Positions 1 to 5,157 of a stretch of 13,234 bases of DNA are shown piece by piece. The notes below the pieces were generated by a model. That model did no database searches and was not told the DNA's origin. It was given only the letters and a program-made list of their open reading frames with translations. This DNA comes from Halococcaceae archaeon (GTDB lineage Archaea > Halobacteriota > Halobacteria > Halobacteriales > Halalkalicoccaceae): positions 1 through 13,234 of the forward strand of contig SKWB01000180.1 of the NCBI GenBank assembly GCA_007129135.1. Direction: 5' to 3'. Every line of letters begins with the position of its first letter. Position 1 is the first letter of the stretch. The translations under genes were made by a program, and so were the position numbers.

Positions 1-16
1 CGGCGGAATCTCAATT

Positions 17-23
17 CTTATAA
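17..23 (+). promoter_or_regulatory. TATA-like box of the tRNA-Lys gene
   Basis: CTTATAA lies 25-31 nt upstream of the first tRNA base, the expected distance for an archaeal TATA box. It is the only AT-rich patch upstream within the window. The assignment is inferred from position and composition only. Confidence 0.6.
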
Positions 24-47
24 CGATGGCGGGGCGAGTGACTCTGA

Positions 48-121
48 GGGCCGGTAGCTCAGTCTGGCAGAGCGACGGACTCTTAATCCGTCGGTCGCGT
101 GTTCAAATCGCGCCCGGCCCG
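48..121 (+). tRNA. trnK: tRNA-Lys (anticodon CUU)
   Basis: A full cloverleaf can be folded by eye. The acceptor stem GGGCCGG (48-54) pairs with CCGGCCC (114-120), followed by discriminator G121. The anticodon stem ACGGA/UCCGU encloses the loop CUCUUAA, giving anticodon CUU, which reads the Lys codon AAG. The T stem GCGUG/CGCGC (one G-U pair) encloses UUCAAAU. The gene is 74 nt, encodes no CCA and shows no intron. A TATA-like box sits about 25 nt upstream. No T tract follows the gene directly; the nearest run of T is at 385-389, after two partial copies of the tRNA 3' end. Confidence 0.96.
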
Positions 122-122
122 T
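97..122 (+). repeat. tRNA 3'-end direct repeat, copy 1 (within the gene)
   Basis: This 26-bp segment covers the T arm and the 3' half of the acceptor stem of tRNA-Lys plus one following base. It recurs exactly at 223-248 and imperfectly at 363-385. tRNA 3' ends are classic attachment sites for archaeal integrases, so this copy would be the intact attB/attL-like site. Confidence 0.75.
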
Positions 123-222
123 GCAACGAACCGATGAGCGTAGCGAATCGGTGCGTGAACCGGCAGGCACGACTTGAACGCAGGGAGCACGCAGCGCGAC
201 CGGAGGGAGCGACCGTGCGAGT

Positions 223-248
223 GCGTGTTCAAATCGCGCCCGGCCCGT
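223..248 (+). repeat. tRNA 3'-end direct repeat, copy 2
   Basis: All 26 bases match 97-122 exactly, 126 bp downstream. The anticodon and D arms are absent, so this is not a second tRNA gene. It has the form of an attachment-site duplicate left by insertion at the tRNA 3' end. Confidence 0.8.
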
Positions 249-362
249 TCATCCTGCGGCTCGCGGACGTGCTCGCCGCAGGTGACGGAACCAGCGATTT
301 GAACTAGACGAGTCGCAGCCCGCGCAGTGAGCGAAGCGAACGAGCAGGAACGTCTCGGCGTC

Positions 363-385
363 GTTCACAATCGCGCCCGGCCCGT
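363..385 (+). repeat. tRNA 3'-end direct repeat, copy 3 (one-base insertion)
   Basis: This repeats the last 22 bases of copy 2 with one extra C at 368; 17 bases (369-385) match perfectly. It runs straight into a T5 tract, so it may mark the original junction between the tRNA 3' end and its terminator. Confidence 0.7.
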
Positions 386-389
386 TTTT
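385..389 (+). terminator. T-tract, possible original tRNA terminator
   Basis: TTTTT follows the third tRNA 3'-end copy directly. Archaeal transcription commonly stops at such T runs. It is the only run of more than three T between the tRNA and the next gene. The role is inferred. Confidence 0.4.
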
Positions 390-416
390 GTGACGAACGG
401 ACGAAGCGAGTGAGAG

Positions 417-425
417 CGATTAAGA
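417..425 (+). promoter_or_regulatory. TATA-like box for the small membrane protein gene
   Basis: CGATTAAGA is centred about 28 nt before the ATG at 449, the spacing expected for a leaderless haloarchaeal transcript. It supports ATG 449 as the start. Confidence 0.45.
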
Positions 426-448
426 CCCGAGCGCGCCCATCGGCGGGT

Positions 449-658
449 ATGACTGCCGAAGCGACCGTCCGGGATCCGGTGACAGCTCTCAGCGGGATCG
501 GCGGCCTCGCGCTCGCGCTCGTGGGGCTCGGGACGCTCGCGGGCGTTCCGTGGCCGCTCGGCGGTGGTGTCGTCCTCACCGTCGTACAGATACTCGCCGC
601 GCTGGCGGCCGTCGGCGTCGGGATCGGTCTGATCCTCCTCTCGGGAAAACGGGTGTAG
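449..658 (+). CDS. small two-helix membrane protein, function unknown
   Basis: This gene encodes 69 residues. I chose ATG 449 rather than the in-frame start at 410 because the 13 upstream residues are basic and unlike haloarchaeal protein, and because a TATA-like box lies about 28 nt before 449. The N-terminus is short and polar. Two hydrophobic segments follow, about residues 12-32 (Gly/Ala/Leu-rich) and 39-64, joined by a short PWPLGG turn, and the protein ends in GKRV. It is probably an integral membrane protein of the kind common and poorly characterised in haloarchaea; I do not recognise a named family. Its stop codon TAG (656-658) directly abuts the stop of the next gene on the opposite strand, with no base between them. 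Coding status rests on the clean hydrophobic pattern, the promoter and the stop at the gene boundary. Confidence 0.62.
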   Translation: MTAEATVRDPVTALSGIGGLALALVGLGTLAGVPWPLGGGVVLTVVQILAALAAVGVGIGLILLSGKRV

Positions 659-1651
659 CTACCCCCTGACGGGGAGGTAGGCCAGTGAGATCATCATCAT
701 CACCGTGATCAGGCTGAGGACGATGACCCAGGTGACGCCTTCGATACGGTCGTCGTAGGCGGCGGCCGCGTCGACCTGCTCGTCGTACCCTTCGATGTCG
801 CTCGTGAGCAGGACCCTGTCGCCCTCGACGTGGACCCGGAGCACCTCGTCGTCGTTGAGTTCGAGGTCCTCGCCGCTGTCGACGCTCTCGGTGGAGGTTC
901 GCTCGTCGATCCAGGTGACCGTCGCTTCATCGTCGGTGACCTCGGAGATCGTCGTCTCGTTGCCCTGGTACTCGAGGGTGTCACCCTCCTCGAAGGTGAG
1001 TTCCTCACCGATCTCGACCTCGTCCTCGTCGACGGTGTCACCCTCCGCCGGGGCGTCCTCGTCGTCGGCCTCCTCGTCGTCGGCTTCGGCGTCCTCATCG
1101 TCCTCGTCCTCCGCTTCCGCGTCGTCAGCCTCCTCCTCTGCCTCTTCGTCCTCGGCCTCTGCATCCTCGTCGTCAGCCTCTGTGTCCTCGTCGTCGGCCT
1201 CGTCTTCGTCCTCGGCTTCCGCGTCGTCCGCTTCAGCGTCGTCGGCCTCCTCGTCGTCGGCTTCGGCCTCTTCGTCGTCAGCCTCCTCCTCGTCCATCTC
1301 CTCGGGGTCGACCTCGTCGCCGTCGATCTCGGTGATCTCACCCAGGGTCACCGTCGGTGGGTCGAGGCTCACGAGGTACATCGCCTCCTCGAACTCGATC
1401 ATCGTGCCGTTCGCCCAGGTATCGCTGTACTCGTGTTCCGGTTCGAACACCTCGAAGGTGGCCTCGCCGTCGGCCGTCTCGTTGAGCGTGTAGGTGTTAC
1501 CGTCGTGCTCGAAATCGTCGCCTTCCTGGAGTTCGTAGTCCGGGTCGTCGACGGTGATCTCCGGGGTCTCCGCCGTAACGAGGATCCCGCCGGCGACCAC
1601 GGCGATCACGAGAAAGAGCGCCGTATACGCCGCCGCTGCGCGTCGTTGCAT
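659..1651 (-). CDS. membrane-anchored acidic repeat protein with duplicated flanking domain
   Basis: This gene encodes 330 residues from ATG 1651; an in-frame start at 1708 would add 19 residues, but a TATA-like element about 25 nt before 1651 favours the shorter form. An N-terminal hydrophobic helix (about residues 9-25, after MQRR) and a C-terminal one (about 305-326, followed by VRG) suggest a protein tethered at both ends. The middle, about 111-211, is almost entirely Asp, Glu and Ala. On each side lies a related domain: residues 34-110 and 209-287 share an EGD-x(6)-GN-x(5)-E-x(2)-D-x-EAT pattern, pointing to an internal duplication. Asn-x-Thr sequons (NET, NGT) occur in both copies, compatible with N-glycosylation if the middle is extracellular. 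I do not recognise the family and assign no function. The gene is convergent with, and abuts, the small membrane protein gene. Confidence 0.82.
   Translation of the reverse strand: MQRRAAAAYTALFLVIAVVAGGILVTAETPEITVDDPDYELQEGDDFEHDGNTYTLNETADGEATFEVFEPEHEYSDTWANGTMIEFEEAMYLVSLDPPTVTLGEITEIDGDEVDPEEMDEEEADDEEAEADDEEADDAEADDAEAEDEDEADDEDTEADDEDAEAEDEEAEEEADDAEAEDEDDEDAEADDEEADDEDAPAEGDTVDEDEVEIGEELTFEEGDTLEYQGNETTISEVTDDEATVTWIDERTSTESVDSGEDLELNDDEVLRVHVEGDRVLLTSDIEGYDEQVDAAAAYDDRIEGVTWVIVLSLITVMMMISLAYLPVRG
1019..1321 (-). repeat. low-complexity Asp/Glu/Ala-coding tract
   Basis: About 300 bp of imperfect short repeats encode units such as EADDEE, DDAEAED and EDEE, built from GAC, GAG, GAT, GAA and GCC/GCG codons. 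The period is irregular, which suggests expansion and contraction by slippage or recombination. The reading frame stays open throughout. The other frames give Arg/Thr-rich or Ser-rich translations that are artefacts of the repeat. Confidence 0.8.
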
Positions 1652-1668
1652 ACCGGCGCAACGGTAGG

Positions 1669-1681
1669 CCTGCAAATAGAG
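1669..1681 (-). promoter_or_regulatory. TATA-like box for the acidic membrane protein gene
   Basis: On the minus strand CCTCTATTTGCA is centred about 25 nt before ATG 1651, which fits a leaderless transcript. The element is weak and the assignment is positional. Confidence 0.35.
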
Positions 1682-1737
1682 GTTACCTTTCGCCGCCGGA
1701 ATCGACACACGAAGGGGCCCGGGTCTCGCTCGTGTGA

Positions 1738-1777
1738 GCTATATACACTTCCTCGAGTCGGATATGAAGCGATAAGT
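1738..1777 (+). promoter_or_regulatory. promoter region of phnD
   Basis: Two TATA-like boxes lie here. GCTATATACAC (1738-1748) would give a leader of roughly 30 nt. CGATAAGTT (1770-1778) is centred about 26 nt before ATG 1801 and would give a leaderless transcript. The sequence alone does not decide between them. Confidence 0.45.
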
Positions 1778-1800
1778 TACCCGCCCGACGAACACGACGT

Positions 1801-2817
1801 ATGACCCCGAAGGGGAGCACGTTCGCGAACCGTTCGCGTCGATCGTTCATCACGAGTGCCGGCGTCGCTGGCGTCGCCGGGCTCGGCGCGCTCGCCGGCT
1901 GTACCGGCGACCCGGCCGACGACGGCGTCGAGACGGTCGACTTCGTCCTCACGCCCGCCGAGGCCGACGTCGACGTCGAAGCGCAGTGGCAGCCGCTGTT
2001 CGACTACATCGAGGCGGAGGTCGACGACGTGGAGGTCGAACCGAGCGTCGCCGCCGACTTCGCCGCGGTCGCGGAAGCGGTCCGGAACAACCAGGCCGAC
2101 ATCGCCGACGTCTCGCCCGAGGTCGGCATCTACGCCGTCGAGGAGGGGTTCGCGGAGGTGCTCGGCATCCGCGAGGCGTTCGGCACCGACGTCTACTTCA
2201 CGTTCATGACGACGGACGCGGAGTCCGAGGTCGAGGAGCTCACCGACGCCGAGGGCGAGATCGTCGCGCTCGCGGACAGCCTCTCGGCGACCGGTTCGCT
2301 GATCCCACTGATGATGCTCTCGGAGGCGGGCCTCGACATCGGCGACGCCCCGAGCGGCGATCCCGTCGACTTCACCGTCGAGTACTCCGACCACGCGACC
2401 GCCCGCGAGTCGGTGCTCAACCGGGAGGACACGGTCCTCGCGGGCACCGGCGAGTTCGCGACGATGCCGAACCTCCCCGAGGAGGAGGTTCCCGAGGAGA
2501 TCGCCGAACTCTCCTCGGACTACCAGCACGTCGGGACGGCGCTCGACGAGGGCGAGATGCGCCTCGTCGACGCCTCCGAACCGATGCCGAACGCCCCGAT
2601 CATCTACCGGTCGGAGTGGGACTCGTCCGTCCGGGACGAGGTCATCGAGGTCATGCTGGAGGGCGAGGAGGAGGACTGGGTCGACGATGACGCCGACGAG
2701 CCGCTCTGGTTCACCGGCCTGAACGAGGGCGAGGCCGACGACTACGAACTCGTCGCGGAGGCGCTCGACTACCTCGGCGTCGAGTTCGACGGCGGCGAGG
2801 AAGAGCCCGAGGACTGA
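1801..2817 (+). CDS. phnD: PhnD-type phosphate/phosphite/phosphonate-binding lipoprotein
   Basis: This gene encodes 338 residues. The N-terminus has a twin-arginine signal (SRRSFIT, Arg13-Arg14), a Gly/Ala-rich hydrophobic stretch and a lipobox LAGC with Cys34, so the mature protein should be a lipid-anchored binding protein on the outer face of the membrane. The mature part follows the PhnD pattern of periplasmic phosphonate-binding proteins: an early TPAEADVDVEAQWQPLFDYIE segment, NNQADIADVSPEVG in the first lobe, and DSLSATGSLIPLMML in the hinge/ligand region (compare Ser-x-Ser-Gly in the family). It ends in an acidic tail. PhnD normally delivers its ligand to a PhnCE transporter, but neither phnC nor phnE flanks it here, so it either works with a distant transporter or has another role. 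Ligand specificity cannot be read from the sequence. The next gene, 120 bp downstream, encodes another Tat-exported phosphate-related protein. Confidence 0.88.
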   Translation: MTPKGSTFANRSRRSFITSAGVAGVAGLGALAGCTGDPADDGVETVDFVLTPAEADVDVEAQWQPLFDYIEAEVDDVEVEPSVAADFAAVAEAVRNNQADIADVSPEVGIYAVEEGFAEVLGIREAFGTDVYFTFMTTDAESEVEELTDAEGEIVALADSLSATGSLIPLMMLSEAGLDIGDAPSGDPVDFTVEYSDHATARESVLNREDTVLAGTGEFATMPNLPEEEVPEEIAELSSDYQHVGTALDEGEMRLVDASEPMPNAPIIYRSEWDSSVRDEVIEVMLEGEEEDWVDDDADEPLWFTGLNEGEADDYELVAEALDYLGVEFDGGEEEPED

Positions 2818-2884
2818 TCGCCCCAGGAACCGACCCGACGTCGACCGTTCATTGTTACGGAATTTCGCCCCGATACCGTAGGCC

Positions 2885-2912
2885 GTATATAGAGATAATA
2901 TAAGGACTTATT
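2885..2912 (+). promoter_or_regulatory. AT-rich promoter of the ushA-like gene
   Basis: A conspicuously AT-rich patch contains overlapping TATA-like elements, GTATATAGA (2885-2893), ATAATATAAG (2896-2905) and ACTTATT (2906-2912), 26-53 nt before ATG 2938. It shows that the gene has its own promoter rather than depending on phnD read-through. Confidence 0.6.
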
Positions 2913-2937
2913 GTCCCGATCGCTAATCACCGACCGC

Positions 2938-4839
2938 ATGTCAGGTAGACCGAGGGGGATCGACGTACAGCGACGGCGACTACTTCAGGCGACCGCCGGC
3001 CTGTCGCTTCTGGGACTCGCGAGCGCGGCGAGCGCGGAGGACGCGGAGACGGTGACGCTCGTCTACGACACGCACTTCGACGGCCAGTTCGGTGACGAGG
3101 ACGAACCGAACGTCGCGCGCTACGCGACCGAGGTACGGAGACTGCTCGACGAGTACGAGAACGCGGTGTTCGTCGGCGGCGGCGACGACCTCTCGCCGTC
3201 GGTGCTGAGCCTCGTCTACGAGGGCGAACACATGGTGCCGGCGCTCGAGGAACTCGACCCGGTCGTCAACGGCGTCAGCCACCACGACTTCGACTTCGGG
3301 GCCGAGGTCGCAGAGGAACGATTCGCCGAGAGCGAGTTCCCGTGGGTCAACGCCCAGCTGCTCACCGACGAGGGCGAGCCGGTGCCCGGAACCGAGCGGT
3401 GGATCACGGTCGACGCCGGTGGGATCACGCTCGGCTTCTTCTCGCTCGCCCGTGAGGACTTCGTCTCGACGACGGACTACCCGGAGGAGTGGCAGGTGCT
3501 CGACCAGGTCGAGGCCGCCGAGGAGGCCGTCGAGGCGCTCACCGAGGAGGGCGCGGACGTGATCGTCTGTGCCGGGCGCGTCCCGCAGGGCGAGAAGTTC
3601 GAGCTACCCACCGCGGTCGACGGGATCGACGCCTTCGTCGGCTCCTCGGGCGACGTCGACGGCATCGACGACCTTCCCAGTGACGTCGAGGACGAGACAC
3701 CAGAGCCGCCGACCGTCATCGACGGCTCGGTCGTCAGCCGGGTCGGCAAGGAGTTCGACTACCTCGGCGCGCTCACGCTCGATACTGCGGGCGATCTCGT
3801 CGACTACGAACTCGTCGAGGTCACGACCGACGTCGAACCCGATTCGGCGATGCAGGCGATCGTCCACGAGTGGTTCGGCGAACTCCGCGAGGAGTACGAC
3901 CGACCGTTCTTTGCGATCGACGAACCGCTCGACGTCACGCTCGACGCCAGCAACGGCACCGAGAGCGTCTTCGGGAACCTCGCGACGGAGGCCATGCTCG
4001 AAGAGGGCGACGCCGACATCGCGATCCTGAATCCCGGCGGGATCCGGACGAACGACGTTTACGGTCCGGGCGAGATTCGGGGACTCGACATCCTCAACAT
4101 CCTGCCGTTCCCGAACCGCCTCGTCGTCGCCGAAGTGTCGGGCGAAGCGATAGTGGAGTACCTTTCCGCACAGGTGAGTGCGCTGCCGTGGTCTAACTTC
4201 GGTGCCCAGCCCGGCAAGCAGGTCGCAGGCGTCCAGTACGAATGGAGCGGCCACGACGGCGACGCCGTCGCCGAGAACTTCTACGTCGGCGGTGAGCCGC
4301 TCGAACCCGATGAGACGTTCGAACTCGCAACCCTTGACTTCCTGCTCGACGCGCGTGACGCGCTCAGCGACGCCGAGGTCGTCTACGAGTCCGAGGAGTT
4401 CGTCGGCCCCATCGTTCTCAGTGCTCTCGAAGAGCAAGGCGAGGTATCGACGCGCACCGACGAGCGGATGCTCAGAGTCGACGAGGATCTCGGCACGCTC
4501 GTTCGACGGGAGCGCAATCGTGGCGCCCTCACACTCGTCTTCGACGCACCCGAAAGCGCACTCGAGATCCAGCCCGAGACGTTCGTCGCGGTCACGCAGG
4601 CGGGAGTTGTCGCCGAGGCGGTGGATGCTGCGGTAGACGAGGAGGCCAACGAGCTTCACGTCGAGTTCGACCGAACCGACACGGGGACGATCACGAGCGC
4701 CGCCAACCGCCCCCACACCGATCTTCGGATCTTCGGCGGGTACGAGCCCGACGAGGAGTTCTTCGGCTACGACCGCGAGCTACCGGTCAATCCGCTGGTC
4801 GAAAACTACCGTCTCAAGGGAACCGTCGACCGGCTCTGA
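2938..4839 (+). CDS. Tat-exported UshA/5'-nucleotidase-family protein, degenerate metal site
   Basis: This gene encodes 633 residues from ATG 2938; an in-frame TTG at 2911 is less likely because it falls inside the promoter patch. A Tat signal (QRRRLLQATAGLSLLGLAS, Arg12-14) ends near ASA, so signal peptidase cleavage rather than lipidation is expected. The calcineurin-like half (about 38-285) keeps Asp44-Thr-His46 and GGGDD (Asp83). However, the GNH(E/D) motif reads SHHD (114-117), the S-H motif reads CAG (211-213) and GGHSH reads GSSGD (235-239), so four of the seven metal ligands known from UshA are replaced. The 5'-nucleotidase C-terminal domain is better kept: NPGGIR at 365-370 and PFPN at 390-393, but the GGDGY motif is not seen. 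A further ~100 residues follow after about 520. The family hydrolyses nucleotides, UDP-sugars or cyclic phosphodiesters outside the cell; here catalysis is doubtful and a binding role is possible. Confidence 0.85.
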   Translation: MSGRPRGIDVQRRRLLQATAGLSLLGLASAASAEDAETVTLVYDTHFDGQFGDEDEPNVARYATEVRRLLDEYENAVFVGGGDDLSPSVLSLVYEGEHMVPALEELDPVVNGVSHHDFDFGAEVAEERFAESEFPWVNAQLLTDEGEPVPGTERWITVDAGGITLGFFSLAREDFVSTTDYPEEWQVLDQVEAAEEAVEALTEEGADVIVCAGRVPQGEKFELPTAVDGIDAFVGSSGDVDGIDDLPSDVEDETPEPPTVIDGSVVSRVGKEFDYLGALTLDTAGDLVDYELVEVTTDVEPDSAMQAIVHEWFGELREEYDRPFFAIDEPLDVTLDASNGTESVFGNLATEAMLEEGDADIAILNPGGIRTNDVYGPGEIRGLDILNILPFPNRLVVAEVSGEAIVEYLSAQVSALPWSNFGAQPGKQVAGVQYEWSGHDGDAVAENFYVGGEPLEPDETFELATLDFLLDARDALSDAEVVYESEEFVGPIVLSALEEQGEVSTRTDERMLRVDEDLGTLVRRERNRGALTLVFDAPESALEIQPETFVAVTQAGVVAEAVDAAVDEEANELHVEFDRTDTGTITSAANRPHTDLRIFGGYEPDEEFFGYDRELPVNPLVENYRLKGTVDRL

Positions 4840-4889
4840 GCGTTCTACCCCTTTAGCGGCCTCTTCTGTGCCGAGTGACCCGGACGAGC

Positions 4890-4972
4890 GTGGGTACTCG
4901 CGGTTGCGGAGCCGTACCAAAGGGGTCCCGGAACGTGTGGGTTCCGGCGCTGGCGAGGCCAGCTACCCTCAC
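4890..4972. ncRNA. candidate structured RNA element, strand uncertain
   Basis: GTGGGTA (4890-4896) can partly pair with TACCCTCAC (4964-4972), closing a junction from which three hairpins project: CGGTT/AGCCG with a GCGG loop (4901-4914), CCGGAAC/GTTCCGG (4928-4947) and GCTGGC/GCCAGC with a three-base loop (4949-4963). An alternative fold pairs GTGTGGG (4935-4941) with CCCTCAC (4966-4972). I do not recognise a known family: it lacks tRNA T- and anticodon-arm features and any riboswitch core I know. AT-rich DNA at 4988-5010 could promote a minus-strand transcript. This is a weak call from inverted repeats alone. Confidence 0.25.
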
Positions 4973-5125
4973 ATTGGAGAACGCGGGCTTAATTATCACC
5001 CGATTAAATTCAAGAACGACGACACTTCGGTGCGATCGGTCCCCGCTCTCCAGCGGTCGGCCCGGCTCGTGTCTGATCCGTGTTCGGTCGGCCCCGGAGA
5101 GGGACGCCGATCGGTCCGTCGGGTA

Positions 5126-5135
5126 GACTTTTGCG
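5126..5135 (+). promoter_or_regulatory. TATA-like element before the ferredoxin gene
   Basis: GACTTTTGCG is centred about 27 nt before GTG 5158, which fits a leaderless start there. It is the only T-rich stretch in a G+C-rich surround. Confidence 0.4.
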
Positions 5136-5157
5136 CGTGGCGGACCGAGTACCGATC

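Larger units (their letters stand above)
122..448. other. non-coding tract downstream of tRNA-Lys, integration-scar-like
   Basis: No credible gene lies here. The tract is divided into two blocks, each ending in a copy of the tRNA 3' end (223-248 and 363-385). Each block carries TTGAAC (174-179; 299-304), which can pair with the GTTCA(A) of the tRNA-derived repeat that ends it, so each block could fold as a large hairpin. GAGCG(A/T)AGCGA-type motifs, frequent in haloarchaeal intergenic DNA, occur near 136 and 329 and in variant form near 400. No integrase fragment is visible. Confidence 0.6.
4840..5157. other. 318-bp intergenic region with several perfect inverted repeats
   Basis: No gene with haloarchaeal character is seen. 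From 4890 to 4972 there are three nested or adjacent hairpins: GGTAC/GTACC (4893-4897 with 4914-4918), CCGGAAC/GTTCCGG (4928-4934 with 4941-4947) and GCTGGC/GCCAGC (4949-4954 with 4958-4963). An AT-rich patch follows (4988-5010), then G+C-rich sequence with CGATCGGTCC twice (5033-5042, 5109-5118). It could be a structured 3' end of the ushA-like transcript, an independent small RNA, or the remains of an element. Confidence 0.5.

Noticed and set aside
26..307. 93-residue open frame running through the tRNA-Lys gene and its repeats
   Set aside because: It is translated tRNA and scar sequence; the repeated peptide QIAPGP merely reflects the tRNA 3'-end repeat, and the composition is basic rather than haloarchaeal.
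97..385. Three spaced repeats considered as a small CRISPR array
   Set aside because: The repeat is the tRNA 3' end itself, the spacers exceed 100 bp, and there are no cas genes or leader.
795..1493. Ser-rich frame on the plus strand and Arg/Thr-rich frame on the minus strand across the acidic tract
   Set aside because: They are shifted readings of the GAC/GAG/GCC repeats; the acidic frame has membrane segments, a start and the expected composition.
2911..2937. TTG start adding nine residues to the UshA-like protein
   Set aside because: It falls within or next to the TATA-like elements, and the ATG at 2938 gives a well-placed Tat signal.
4890..4972. Hairpin cluster considered as a second tRNA or tRNA-like gene
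   Set aside because: No TTCAAAT-type T loop, no seven-base anticodon loop with U33, and no seven-base-pair acceptor stem can be drawn.
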